A stretch of 64,000 nucleotides of DNA from VXRJ01 sp965246995. GTDB taxonomy: Bacteria > Acidobacteriota > Vicinamibacteria > Vicinamibacterales > UBA8438. The notes under the pieces are model-generated. The model was not told where the DNA came from and made no database searches. It saw only the letters and a list, made by a program, of their open reading frames with translations. The stretch lies in the NCBI GenBank assembly GCA_965246995.1, contig OZ252008.1:2728001-2792000 (forward strand), written 5' to 3'. Shown here one piece after another: positions 18,386 to 27,547 of the stretch. The first letter of the stretch is position 1; every line of letters starts with the position of its first letter. Made by a program: the position numbers and the translations under genes.

Positions 18386-18835
18386 TCAGCGCCTCTTGGC
18401 GCGCCTCGCCGCGCGCTTGATGAATGCCCACAGCTCTCCGCGAAACGCCGACAGTGCGCGCGCCTTCCCGCCGTCCCACGCCGGCCGCAGGAACGGCCGG
18501 GCTGGATACTGGCGACCGTCCCGGTGCGTGAAGCCGAACTCGAACAGGTGCGCCAGCTGGCGGTGCGGCCCGGTGACCCCCACGGCCAGGGTGACCGCAT
18601 CGGCCTGGGCCCCCTGGCGCCGCGTCAGCCTGACGACCGTGACGCCAGCGGCTAACTGGCCGGTGCTCTCCCGACTGCGCGGCGCCCGGCGCTCCGCCTC
18701 GTCGGCGATCGGCTGCAGGGCTCGCTTCCCCGCTCGCGTCATGGCCCCCGTCACGCGCCGGAGCGAGCCGAGCTCCGTGAGCGCCGCCACGAGCGCGCGC
18801 CCGCCGGTGAACCGCACCTGGAATCCCTGCGCCAT
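18386..18835 (-). CDS. HK97 gp10-like head-tail connector protein
   Basis: 149-residue protein of the HK97-gp10 family, thought to join head and tail. Recognised from the short N-terminal beta strand, the helical VTGAMTRAGKRALQPIADEA segment, and the conserved HLFEFGFTH...YPARPFLRPAWD block (about 96-122) that ends most family members. Basic C-terminus. Lies between the head-tail joining gene and the tail terminator as in HK97-type phages. Confidence 0.8.
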   Translation of the reverse strand: MAQGFQVRFTGGRALVAALTELGSLRRVTGAMTRAGKRALQPIADEAERRAPRSRESTGQLAAGVTVVRLTRRQGAQADAVTLAVGVTGPHRQLAHLFEFGFTHRDGRQYPARPFLRPAWDGGKARALSAFRGELWAFIKRAARRAKRR

Positions 18836-18838
18836 CGC

Positions 18839-19135
18839 CTACCCCGGCGCCTCCACCGCAGCGAGCACCGTCCACCGGTGCGCGCCGTCCTCGTCGATCA
18901 CCGACTGGATGTCCCACGTCCGCCCGTCCCACTGCACCCGGTCGGTCACCGCGACGCCCGCCACGAACCGGAACCGGAACACGGCCCGCGCCTGCCCCTG
19001 CACCGGGTTGGCGTCCGTGAAGAACTCCTTCCCGGTCGGCATCGTCACCCGCGCCCACGGCTGCGCGTAGGTCACCTCTGGATCGCGGTCCGACTCCTGT
19101 CGCTGGAGCTCGATGCGGCGGTTCCCCTCAGGCAC
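18839..19135 (-). CDS. Phage head-tail joining (stopper) protein
   Basis: 98-residue beta-rich protein of the SPP1 gp16/HK97 gp9 type: RIELQRQESDRDPEVTYAQP, VFRFRFVAGVAVTDRVQWDG and RTWDIQSVIDEDGAHRWTVL. It seals the portal after packaging and receives the tail. Overlaps the coiled-coil gene upstream by 8 bp. Confidence 0.75.
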   Translation of the reverse strand: MPEGNRRIELQRQESDRDPEVTYAQPWARVTMPTGKEFFTDANPVQGQARAVFRFRFVAGVAVTDRVQWDGRTWDIQSVIDEDGAHRWTVLAAVEAPG

Positions 19136-19451
19136 CGTGCGCCCCCCAGGCCTTACTGCGCTCCTCGAGCACCGCGATCGCGGTACGGATGCCGCTCATG
19201 TCCGTCCGCAGCGACTTCATCCCCGCCAGGAGCTCGCCGTCTGTCGTGTCGTGCCGCTCGATGCGCAGCTCCAGCTCGCGCGTCTTGGTGTCGAAGTCCT
19301 TGCGCAGCTCACGGACATGGCTCTCCATGTCCTTCCGCCACGTGAGCGTCGACACGACCGACGGCCGGATGAACCGCGCGTAGAACGCGACCATCGACGT
19401 CAGCAGGCCGAGCCCGAACGCCACGTCCGTCAGGGTCACCAGGTCAGCCAC
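19128..19451 (-). CDS. Membrane-anchored coiled-coil protein, unknown role
   Basis: 107 residues: one N-terminal transmembrane helix (about 8-30), then a long heptad-rich region (RKDMESHVRELRKDFDTKTR, LELRIERHDTTDGELLAGMK). It lies among connector genes with overlaps on both sides. Such a layout recalls XhlA-like or holin-associated proteins, but a structural role is also possible. Function not set. Confidence 0.6.
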   Translation of the reverse strand: MADLVTLTDVAFGLGLLTSMVAFYARFIRPSVVSTLTWRKDMESHVRELRKDFDTKTRELELRIERHDTTDGELLAGMKSLRTDMSGIRTAIAVLEERSKAWGAHGA

Positions 19452-20121
19452 GGTCGTACCGCCTCCAGTGGTCGATCAAGGCGTCGTAGGCGGTGCGCAT
19501 CGAGCCCGCGCGGCGCTCGTCGCCGTTGTAGTGCTCGCGCACCCGCAGGATCACGGCCTGCCGCAACCCGTGCAGCGGCGACGACACGGCCGCCGCGTAG
19601 GCGGCGGAGGCTGCAGCGTAGGCGTGCTGCGCCGTCTCTGCCGCGTCGGCCTCCGGAGGTGCGCCCGGCCAGTCCACCCACGCGGGAAACGGCACGCCGC
19701 GGGTGATGTCGAGCCAGAGCCTCGACCCCACCAGCAGCGCCGGCCACCCGGCCGCTGGCGGATACAGCCGGTTGTGTCGACTGGCGGGCCAGTCCGACCA
19801 CAGCCGTCCCAGGACCGGGTCCGCCATCGTGCCGGCCGGCTCGTCACGGAGCGCAGCCCCCGGCGTCCAATAGCGCACCTGCCGAACGGCCCGGACGACC
19901 GTGGCGGAGAAGGCCACCGGGCGATCGCGGTACGGGACCGCCGCCGCGATCGTCTCCTGCTGCTCGACCAGCGGCGCGCTGGCGTCGAGACTCACATCCG
20001 CCACCGCCGCGCCAATCTGCCCAATCAGCCGCGCGTCATCGTCGGGGTTCGTCTCCCCCTCGATGCGCAGCTCGCGCCGCATGGCCAGGAGCGGCACGAC
20101 GTCCAGCGCTGTCTTCGCCAT
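19444..20121 (-). CDS. Head-tail connector, gp6-like adaptor
   Basis: About 225 residues. The N-terminus LDVVPLLAMRRELRIEGETN and DDDARLIGQIGAAVADV matches the gp6/gp15-type adaptor that docks under the portal (short helix, acidic DD, long helix). A central insertion and an alanine-rich helix (about 165-195) are unusual for this normally ~100-residue family. ATG 20121 is preferred over the upstream GTG start. It directly follows the capsid gene. Confidence 0.68.
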   Translation of the reverse strand: MAKTALDVVPLLAMRRELRIEGETNPDDDARLIGQIGAAVADVSLDASAPLVEQQETIAAAVPYRDRPVAFSATVVRAVRQVRYWTPGAALRDEPAGTMADPVLGRLWSDWPASRHNRLYPPAAGWPALLVGSRLWLDITRGVPFPAWVDWPGAPPEADAAETAQHAYAAASAAYAAAVSSPLHGLRQAVILRVREHYNGDERRAGSMRTAYDALIDHWRRYDRG

Positions 20122-20145
20122 ACCACCCACCCTCACCACACGCGA

Positions 20146-21540
20146 CTACGGCATCGAGATCGTGGCGAAGGCTTGCGGCCGCTTGACGACCAGCGCCAGG
20201 CGGATGCTGGCCTTGATCCGCATGATCTCCTTCGCCCAGTCGTCGTTGATGTAGCCCCACTCGGTTTCCAGCTCCCGCCGAAGGCGCAGCTGAATCCACA
20301 TGGGCGAGAAGTCGCCAATCACCCCGTTCACATGACCCGACGTCGTCGTGCCGACCAGATGATCGGAGAGCACCACCGGGAGTCCCCAGACGCGCTCGGT
20401 AAAGTCGTTCTGCGGCGAGCCGTAGTAGTAGCCGCCCGCGCTCGACTCGGCGAGCACGATGTCATCCCACACGCTCGGGTTGAGCACGTAGTGCGTCGCC
20501 ATCGACCGACCGGTAAACCGGATCAGCGTCTTGGCCTTCCGCAGGACGTTGAGCGGCTTCGACCGCACGAGGTTGGCCTCCGTGCCTGTCGTCGTCCATT
20601 CGATGTCCTGAATCCCCGGCACGGTGAGCAGGCCCCGGAGGTTCGGGGCCGTCCCGTCGCCCGTCAACGTCGCGAGGTCGACCGCCTGGCGGACCATGAA
20701 GGGCAGCGTGTCGTTCAGGTAGCTTTCGACTTGCGGCTCGTCCTCCATCTCCTCGCGGGTGACCGGGATGTGGGTGGCGATCTTGCGGACCGCAGTTTCT
20801 TTCTGCGTCAGCGCGAGCGTCGACTCCGGCGCCGCCGCCCCCTCGGCCACCCCCGCGGCGGCGTTCGTGTAGGTCGTCTCTTCCATGTAGCGCACGAGTT
20901 CCTGGGTGGTGGAGCTCCGCGGCAGGATGTCGACGAACTGGATCGGGTGCCGGCGCGAGGGCACGTAGCCCGGATCGCGCACCGACTCCGGCGCCCAGCC
21001 CGCGTCGGTCTTGAACAGCGTGGCCAGGATCGCGTCGTCCCGCACCGAGAGGGTGCTCTTGAGCGGGAAGCTCGCCATCTGACTCGCGAACGCCGCCGAG
21101 CCGAGCGGGGGGAGATCGCCGTGTGCCTTGAAGTCCGCACGAATCAGATCCGCGAGCCGCGCCCGCGGCGCCGGTCGGACCAGCTGGACCGGCGGCGGGT
21201 CGGCCGCGCTGACCCCGCCGCCGCGATTGCCGGCTCGAATGTCCTGGGCCACGCGATCCAGCTCGGTCCGCTCCGTGAGCGCGTCTTCCAGGCCCGAGAG
21301 CTCCGAGTGGACGCCAATCAGCGCCTCGCACTTCTCGGCGAGGCTCTTCCCGTCGCCAATCGCGGTGACCTTGGCGAGATCGAGATCGTCGCCCGCTTGG
21401 TCAAACGCGTTTTTCATCGTGCGCTCAACCTCGTCCCGCTTCGTCGTGATCGCCGCGTGCGCCCTGCCGCGCCAGGCCGTAAAGGTCTCCGTCCGCGTGG
21501 CCTCGTCGACCGACGCGAAGGGTGTCATCTGCTGGGTCAT
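20146..21540 (-). CDS. Major capsid protein, HK97 fold
   Basis: 464-residue capsid subunit. ATG 21540 has AGGAGG seven bases upstream and overlaps the protease end by four bases. Residues about 1-130 are a helical, charged delta-like scaffold domain likely removed by the prohead protease. The mature part contains the usual HK97 signatures: FVDILPRSSTTQELVRYMEE, TREEMEDEPQVESYLND, DLATLTGDGTAPNLRGLL, VLNPSVWDDIVLAES, and WGLPVVLSDHLVGTTTSGHV near the end. Confidence 0.93.
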   Translation of the reverse strand: MTQQMTPFASVDEATRTETFTAWRGRAHAAITTKRDEVERTMKNAFDQAGDDLDLAKVTAIGDGKSLAEKCEALIGVHSELSGLEDALTERTELDRVAQDIRAGNRGGGVSAADPPPVQLVRPAPRARLADLIRADFKAHGDLPPLGSAAFASQMASFPLKSTLSVRDDAILATLFKTDAGWAPESVRDPGYVPSRRHPIQFVDILPRSSTTQELVRYMEETTYTNAAAGVAEGAAAPESTLALTQKETAVRKIATHIPVTREEMEDEPQVESYLNDTLPFMVRQAVDLATLTGDGTAPNLRGLLTVPGIQDIEWTTTGTEANLVRSKPLNVLRKAKTLIRFTGRSMATHYVLNPSVWDDIVLAESSAGGYYYGSPQNDFTERVWGLPVVLSDHLVGTTTSGHVNGVIGDFSPMWIQLRLRRELETEWGYINDDWAKEIMRIKASIRLALVVKRPQAFATISMP

Positions 21541-22301
21541 GCTGCTGCCTCCTGGTGGGCGTTGAGCCGCCACGCGGCCAGCACGCGCCGGGCCACGGCC
21601 CGCGCCTGCTCATCCGCCTCGGCCGTTACCGTGGCGTCCGCGACCACCGCCGTCGCAAGACCGCCCGTCATCGCGTCCGCCGGTGCAAACCACGTCTCAT
21701 CCTTGAGCCACGTCGTCACCGTCTGGCGAGACGCACCCGTCCGCTCGACCAGTACGTCGCGGTAGGTCTGCTCCGAAGCGCGAAGCCCGGTCACCACCTT
21801 GCGCACCTCGTCATCGATCTGGTCCGCGTTGCCGGCGAGCAGCACGAACGACCACGGGTTGTGCACCATCAGTTCCGTGCCCGTGGTCATCGTGCGCGTG
21901 TCGGCCGCCAGAAACGGCAGCACGGCCGCCGAGGCCACGACCCCGCGCGCCTCCGTCGTGACCGTCACGCCGTTCCGCGCGCGGCCGCGCAGATCGTTGT
22001 AGAGCGCCAGGCCGTCGGACAGAAAGCCGCCCGGCGATTCGATGAGCAGGTGAATGGCGTGAGGATCGGCCTCGTCCAGATCCGCGATGAGCGCCCGGAC
22101 GTCGAAGCCGAACCAGTCATCGAGTGGGCCCTGCACGCGCACCGTGACCGCCCGCGCGCCGGCGTCAGCGGCGGCGGTGAGCGACGTGATCGGCGGGGTC
22201 TCAGCCGCGTCGGGATCGAGGCAGCGCAGCGACACGCCCGCGCGCGCCTGGATGGCACGGTAGGCGGCGGCGCGCGCTTCGACGAGGGCGCGAAGATCCA
22301 T
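21537..22301 (-). CDS. ClpP-type prohead maturation protease
   Basis: 254-residue serine protease of the ClpP/crotonase fold that matures the capsid. The catalytic serine lies in GVVASAAVLPF and the histidine in ELMVHNPWSF, in the usual order and spacing; HLLIESPGGFLSDGLALYND is the ClpP handle-strand region. Encoded just before the capsid gene as in HK97-like phages. The portal should be immediately upstream, but an insertion of cargo and IS elements now separates them by 5.8 kb. Confidence 0.87.
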   Translation of the reverse strand: MDLRALVEARAAAYRAIQARAGVSLRCLDPDAAETPPITSLTAAADAGARAVTVRVQGPLDDWFGFDVRALIADLDEADPHAIHLLIESPGGFLSDGLALYNDLRGRARNGVTVTTEARGVVASAAVLPFLAADTRTMTTGTELMVHNPWSFVLLAGNADQIDDEVRKVVTGLRASEQTYRDVLVERTGASRQTVTTWLKDETWFAPADAMTGGLATAVVADATVTAEADEQARAVARRVLAAWRLNAHQEAAA

Positions 22302-22347
22302 ACGTCAGCATGGACAATCGCGATCGCGTCGACAAGGGCAGATTGCC

Positions 22348-23820
22348 CTAGCAGCCCGTGGTGAAAGTCCCTCGTTCCAGGGATCGACGTGATCGGTCCT
22401 GTGTCCTACACTGTCGGGCATGGCGATGGGGACAAGCCGCGGTCGACCGCGGCAAGCGACGATGTGGGTGCCCACGGCGGATCTGCCGAAGAGCGCTGGG
22501 CACCCGTTTTACGAGCGGCTGAATCGGGTGCTCGACGAGGCGGGGTTCGATGCGTTCGTGGAGGCGAAGTGCGCGTCGTTCTACGCGGACGGGGTCGGTC
22601 GGCCGAGTCTGGCGCCGGGCCGGTATTTCCGGTTGCTGTTGCTCGGCTACTTTGAAGGGTTGGACTCGGAACGGGCAATCGCGTGGCGCGCCGCCGATTC
22701 GCTGAGCATCCGGACATTTCTGGACTTCGCCCTGCACGAGGCCCCGCCGGACCACTCGACGCTGTCGCGCACCCGTCGCCTGATTGACCTCGAGACCCAT
22801 CAGGCAGTGTTTACCTGGGTGTTGCAGCGACTGGCCGACGCCACGCTGGTGGTGGGGCGCACGGTTGGCATCGATGCCACGACGCTGGAAGCCAATGCGG
22901 CGATGCGGAGCATTGTGCGGCGGGATACGAGTGAGAGCTACGACGCGTTTCTGACCCGGCTGGCCGAGGCGTCCGGCCTCTCGACGCCGACGCGCGCCGA
23001 GTTGGCCCGGTTCGACCGGACCCGCAAAAAGAAGGGCTCGAACGCGGACTGGACCCACCCGCACGATCCGGACGCGAAGATCACGAAAATGAAGGACGGC
23101 CGCACGCATCTGGCGCACACCGCCGAGCATGCGGTCGACCTGGACACAGGCGCCATCCTGGGCGTGACGGTGCAGGACGCGAGTGCGGGCGACACGACGA
23201 CCTTGGTCGACACGCTCGTCACGGCCGCCGAGCAGGTCGAGGCGGTCGGCGCGCCGGGGATCGCGGAGGTGGTGGCCGACAAGGGATATCACAGCAACGA
23301 GACGATGGTCGGGTTTGCGGCCATCGGCGTCCGCAGCTACGTCTCGGAGCCGGATCGCGGCCGGCGGCACTGGAAGGGCCAGGCGGCGGCGCGGGACGCG
23401 GTGTATGCCAACCGGCGGCGGATTCGCGGCGCGCGCGGGAAACGGCTGCTGCGGCAGCGGGGCGAGCTACTGGAACGGCCCAACGCGCATCTCTACGAGA
23501 CCGGCAGGATGCGCCGCGTCCATCTGCGCGGGCATCCCAACATCCTGAAACGGCTGCTCGTCCAGGTCTGCGGCGTCAATCTCGGGTTGCTCATGCGGCA
23601 CCTGACGGGCGTGGGCACGCCGCGGAGCCTCCAGGGCCGCGCGTCGGCGCTGGTGGAGGCGCTGATCGGCCTCCTGAGCGGCTGCTGGGGGCGTGTGCGG
23701 CGCTTCTGGGCCCCGGAGCGCCATGATCGGCCCGATTCGTCGTGGGATAGTCCGGCGACACGCCAATACGGACACGCGATTCTCGATTGACAATCAGCCC
23801 CTTCTGCCACGGGCTGCTAG
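22348..23820 (+). mobile_element. Insertion sequence, copy 1 (IS5/IS1182-like, CTAG target)
   Basis: 1473 bp including both CTAG ends. Inverted ends CTAGCAGCCCGTGG match for 14 bp. The three copies in the window (22348, 24014, 58501) give identical transposases and look identical in DNA. Copy 1, a MITE and copy 2 sit in series in what was one 16-bp palindrome, ATTGCC-CTAG-GGCAAT. Confidence 0.9.
22420..23790 (+). CDS. Transposase of IS copy 1
   Basis: 456-residue DDE transposase. N-terminal DUF772-like region: GRYFRLLLLGYFEGLDSERA and DFALHEAPPDHSTLSRTRR. Catalytic aspartates lie in TVGIDATTLEA and EVVADKGYHS; the glutamate probably in the ELLERPNAHLYETGRMRR region, followed by HLRGHPNILKRLLVQVCGVN typical of IS5/IS1182-type enzymes. 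Intact, with a start 72 bp inside the left end; presumably active given three identical copies. Confidence 0.88.
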   Translation: MAMGTSRGRPRQATMWVPTADLPKSAGHPFYERLNRVLDEAGFDAFVEAKCASFYADGVGRPSLAPGRYFRLLLLGYFEGLDSERAIAWRAADSLSIRTFLDFALHEAPPDHSTLSRTRRLIDLETHQAVFTWVLQRLADATLVVGRTVGIDATTLEANAAMRSIVRRDTSESYDAFLTRLAEASGLSTPTRAELARFDRTRKKKGSNADWTHPHDPDAKITKMKDGRTHLAHTAEHAVDLDTGAILGVTVQDASAGDTTTLVDTLVTAAEQVEAVGAPGIAEVVADKGYHSNETMVGFAAIGVRSYVSEPDRGRRHWKGQAAARDAVYANRRRIRGARGKRLLRQRGELLERPNAHLYETGRMRRVHLRGHPNILKRLLVQVCGVNLGLLMRHLTGVGTPRSLQGRASALVEALIGLLSGCWGRVRRFWAPERHDRPDSSWDSPATRQYGHAILD

Positions 23821-24017
23821 GAGTCCGTGGTGAAACCCCGCGTAGCACCGAGAGCGGCGAGGCGCTCGCCTGACAAGGCGCGACGAGGGAGGATATTGGC
23901 CATATAACGACCGCGGACTGACGCAGTCCGCGGACTGCCACAGTCCGAGGAGCAACGCCGTTCAGGCGGGATGCATCGCCGCTCGAATGTAGCGGGGGTT
24001 TCACCACGGGCTCCTAG
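23817..24017. mobile_element. MITE copy 1 (201 bp) between the two IS copies
   Basis: No ORF. Terminal inverted repeats CTAGGAGyCCGTGGTGAAAC at both ends, one base different from the IS end CTAGCAGCCCGTGGTGAAA. It shares its end CTAGs with the neighbouring IS copies. The long form carries an inner palindromic block around GCGGACTGACGCAGTCCGC. Confidence 0.85.
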
Positions 24018-25486
24018 CAGCCCGTGGTGAAAGTCCCTCGTTCCAGGGATCGACGTGATCGGTCCTGTGTCCTACACTGTCGGGCATGGCGATGGGGACA
24101 AGCCGCGGTCGACCGCGGCAAGCGACGATGTGGGTGCCCACGGCGGATCTGCCGAAGAGCGCTGGGCACCCGTTTTACGAGCGGCTGAATCGGGTGCTCG
24201 ACGAGGCGGGGTTCGATGCGTTCGTGGAGGCGAAGTGCGCGTCGTTCTACGCGGACGGGGTCGGTCGGCCGAGTCTGGCGCCGGGCCGGTATTTCCGGTT
24301 GCTGTTGCTCGGCTACTTTGAAGGGTTGGACTCGGAACGGGCAATCGCGTGGCGCGCCGCCGATTCGCTGAGCATCCGGACATTTCTGGACTTCGCCCTG
24401 CACGAGGCCCCGCCGGACCACTCGACGCTGTCGCGCACCCGTCGCCTGATTGACCTCGAGACCCATCAGGCAGTGTTTACCTGGGTGTTGCAGCGACTGG
24501 CCGACGCCACGCTGGTGGTGGGGCGCACGGTTGGCATCGATGCCACGACGCTGGAAGCCAATGCGGCGATGCGGAGCATTGTGCGGCGGGATACGAGTGA
24601 GAGCTACGACGCGTTTCTGACCCGGCTGGCCGAGGCGTCCGGCCTCTCGACGCCGACGCGCGCCGAGTTGGCCCGGTTCGACCGGACCCGCAAAAAGAAG
24701 GGCTCGAACGCGGACTGGACCCACCCGCACGATCCGGACGCGAAGATCACGAAAATGAAGGACGGCCGCACGCATCTGGCGCACACCGCCGAGCATGCGG
24801 TCGACCTGGACACAGGCGCCATCCTGGGCGTGACGGTGCAGGACGCGAGTGCGGGCGACACGACGACCTTGGTCGACACGCTCGTCACGGCCGCCGAGCA
24901 GGTCGAGGCGGTCGGCGCGCCGGGGATCGCGGAGGTGGTGGCCGACAAGGGATATCACAGCAACGAGACGATGGTCGGGTTTGCGGCCATCGGCGTCCGC
25001 AGCTACGTCTCGGAGCCGGATCGCGGCCGGCGGCACTGGAAGGGCCAGGCGGCGGCGCGGGACGCGGTGTATGCCAACCGGCGGCGGATTCGCGGCGCGC
25101 GCGGGAAACGGCTGCTGCGGCAGCGGGGCGAGCTACTGGAACGGCCCAACGCGCATCTCTACGAGACCGGCAGGATGCGCCGCGTCCATCTGCGCGGGCA
25201 TCCCAACATCCTGAAACGGCTGCTCGTCCAGGTCTGCGGCGTCAATCTCGGGTTGCTCATGCGGCACCTGACGGGCGTGGGCACGCCGCGGAGCCTCCAG
25301 GGCCGCGCGTCGGCGCTGGTGGAGGCGCTGATCGGCCTCCTGAGCGGCTGCTGGGGGCGTGTGCGGCGCTTCTGGGCCCCGGAGCGCCATGATCGGCCCG
25401 ATTCGTCGTGGGATAGTCCGGCGACACGCCAATACGGACACGCGATTCTCGATTGACAATCAGCCCCTTCTGCCACGGGCTGCTAG
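24014..25486 (+). mobile_element. Insertion sequence, copy 2
   Basis: Same element and orientation as copy 1, 1473 bp with both CTAGs. Its right flank GGCAAT completes the palindrome begun at the left flank of copy 1. Confidence 0.9.
24086..25456 (+). CDS. Transposase of IS copy 2
   Basis: 456 residues, identical in sequence to the transposase of copies 1 and 3, with the same DDE motifs. Identity indicates very recent duplication. Confidence 0.88.
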   Translation: MAMGTSRGRPRQATMWVPTADLPKSAGHPFYERLNRVLDEAGFDAFVEAKCASFYADGVGRPSLAPGRYFRLLLLGYFEGLDSERAIAWRAADSLSIRTFLDFALHEAPPDHSTLSRTRRLIDLETHQAVFTWVLQRLADATLVVGRTVGIDATTLEANAAMRSIVRRDTSESYDAFLTRLAEASGLSTPTRAELARFDRTRKKKGSNADWTHPHDPDAKITKMKDGRTHLAHTAEHAVDLDTGAILGVTVQDASAGDTTTLVDTLVTAAEQVEAVGAPGIAEVVADKGYHSNETMVGFAAIGVRSYVSEPDRGRRHWKGQAAARDAVYANRRRIRGARGKRLLRQRGELLERPNAHLYETGRMRRVHLRGHPNILKRLLVQVCGVNLGLLMRHLTGVGTPRSLQGRASALVEALIGLLSGCWGRVRRFWAPERHDRPDSSWDSPATRQYGHAILD

Positions 25487-25535
25487 GGCAATTTGTCCGC
25501 TGGTTCAAGTGATACGGCGCGAATGAACGGGACGC

Positions 25536-27167
25536 TCACTCGAACATCGTGCCTTGATCGGCGGCATTCTCTCGGGCTTTCGGCGCGCGTTTGAACGTGA
25601 CGCTCGTCTGGCGGGGCGGCGGGGCGTCCAGCTTCCTCCCGTCGAGTAATTCACCCACGGTGAGGATCTGCAATCTCGGATGCGTGCCCTATGCCGACTG
25701 ATAGAATCCCGCGCTGGCCGCCTCCGTCCGCATCTTCGCCGTGGGTGTCTCCAGCGACAGGAGGACGCCCATTTCGGCCTGCTCGCGCTCGATGACTCCA
25801 CGGAGGTCACGGACGTAGGGCGCGTGGAGCTTGCCGGCCTTGACCGAAATGACGATCTGCTTGGTCTTGCCTGTATCGCCCTCGTGGAAGTAGAGCCGCC
25901 CGTCGATCCCCTTGTCCGCGCCCTTCTTCTGCTCCGCTGGCCGCGCGTGAACGAGGTCAAGTGCCCACCACTGGAACTGATAGGGGTCTGCCGCCGCAAG
26001 GGCCTCGGCGTCACGCAGTGACACCGGTTCGCCGATGACGTCGTAGGTCTTATCGATACCGTCACCGTAGGCATCTCTGAGCCGATGCTTGATCAGCGTC
26101 GTGGCCAAACTTGTAATGTCAATCCCGATCCACTGGCGGTTACGTTTCTGCGCCGCCGCGATGGTCGTGCCACAACCGCAAAACGGGTCCAACACCGTGT
26201 CGCCCTCGTTGCTGCTGGCTTCGATGACGCGCTCCAGTAGGGCTTCTGGTTTCTGGGTTGGGTAGCCGAGGCGTTCCTGTGCATTCGCTGAAATCGGTGG
26301 AATGTCATCCCAGAGGTTCTGAATCTTCACACCTGGAGATTCGTCGATATACATCTTGAGACGCAACGCACCAGATGGTTTTGTTGGGAAATGCAACCGG
26401 CCTTCTCTCTCGTACTTCTTCATGCGCTGCGGATCGCACGACCAGCCGTTGCGGTGAGGCTGATACGTAATACCGTTACTCGCTTTGTATGGGTACGTCA
26501 GATTCGGGCGCGGGTTCGGACTACGGAGGGTGACTGATTGCCACCGCCGACCGCTCAACGAGTCGGTCCCGGTGAACGTCTTGTCGATGTATTTCTGTGA
26601 AAATGGTCGATGCTGCGGCATGAACTTGTAGTCGTCCGACTTTGAGCACAAGAAAAGCGTGTCAGTAATAGCTCCGTACTTGCGTCGAGGGTCACCGTGG
26701 GAGTGGGTACGCTTCCATATGATTTCACTGACAAACCGTTCCGGCCCAAACACAGCATCGAGTAGTAGCTTCAGGTAATGGCTGGACGTCGGATCGCAGT
26801 GGAGATAGAGCGATCCGGTAGGCTTCAGCACGCGCCGCAGTTCCACGAGACGCGGTGCCATCATCGACAAGTAGGCGAGCATGTCGTTGTCGCCGAGCAA
26901 CGTCCGAAACGCCTGCATCGCCCGTGACACCGCACCGCTCTCCTCCACCACCTCCTGAAACGCGCGCGCGGCCGCCTCGTCCCACCGCCACGTATCCTCG
27001 AACGCCTTGATCTGGGCCGCCGCCTGCGTGCCGTCGCGCTCGGCGAACAGCACGTTGTAGTTCTGGTTGCTCTTGAACGGCGGGTCCAGGTAGACGAGGT
27101 CGACGCTCTCGTCCGGGATGTAGCGGCGCAGCACGTCCAGGTTGTCGCCGTAGTAGAGCGTGTTCAT
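25536..27167 (-). pseudogene. DNA methyltransferase fused to nuclease-like domain, interrupted by in-frame TAG
   Basis: 544 codons in one frame, with a single TAG at 25689-25691 (codon 493). Residues 1-~400 are a beta-class amino-methyltransferase: DPPF (28-31) before the SAM motif DPFCGCGTT. After it comes a restriction-endonuclease-like domain (FQWWALDLVHARP, KGADKGIDGRLYF, KQIVISVKAGK) of the PD-(D/E)xK sort. After the TAG the family tail continues in frame as GTHPRLQILTVGELLDGRKL and ends 50 codons later. Relatives have a Trp near the TAG, so TGG to TAG is likely. The methylase part is complete and may still work. Confidence 0.75.
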
Positions 27168-27212
27168 CGCGGCCGAATTGTACCGCAGGGCTCGCGGGTG
27201 CCTCAGCCAGAC

Positions 27213-27536
27213 CTACGAAGCTCTCCCGAGCTTCTTCTCGTCCCGCTGCGCGTGCCAGAGTTCCCAGTCGGCCTGAAGCCCCATCCAGAACTCAGCGGTC
27301 GTGCCGAACAACGCGCCCAGCCGCAAGGCCGACCTGGCGGTGATCCCGCGCTTGCCCTTCACGAGCTCGTTCACCCGATTCACGGGCAGATCCATCCGGC
27401 GCGCGGCCTCCGCCTGGCTCATGTTGCTCGGCTTCAGGAACTCCTCGAGCAACATTTCACCCGGGTGCGGCGGTGGCGCGTTCTTCGGCAAGCCGGTGTC
27501 CGGGATCTCGCCCGGTCGTCGCGTTTGCTTCGGCAT
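27213..27536 (-). CDS. higA: HigA-family antitoxin
   Basis: 107-residue antitoxin with a helix-turn-helix of the VapI/HigA type: HPGEMLLEEFLKPSNMSQAE, AARRMDLPVNRVNELVKGKR, TARSALRLGALFGTTAEFWM. It binds the toxin and represses the shared promoter. Lies 11 bp downstream of higB, the toxin-first order typical of HigBA. Located between the HTH gene next to the portal and the methyltransferase, thus part of an inserted module. Confidence 0.87.
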   Translation of the reverse strand: MPKQTRRPGEIPDTGLPKNAPPPHPGEMLLEEFLKPSNMSQAEAARRMDLPVNRVNELVKGKRGITARSALRLGALFGTTAEFWMGLQADWELWHAQRDEKKLGRAS

Positions 27537-27547
27537 GATCGACTCCC

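Noticed and set aside
19468..21765. Very long plus-strand open frame opposite the capsid and connector genes
   Set aside because: Arg/Gly/His-rich shadow typical of GC-rich DNA; the minus-strand frames carry clear phage protein motifs and ribosome sites.
25689..25691. TAG in the methyltransferase considered as a pyrrolysine codon
   Set aside because: No reason for pyrrolysine in this family or host; a Trp-to-amber change is simpler.
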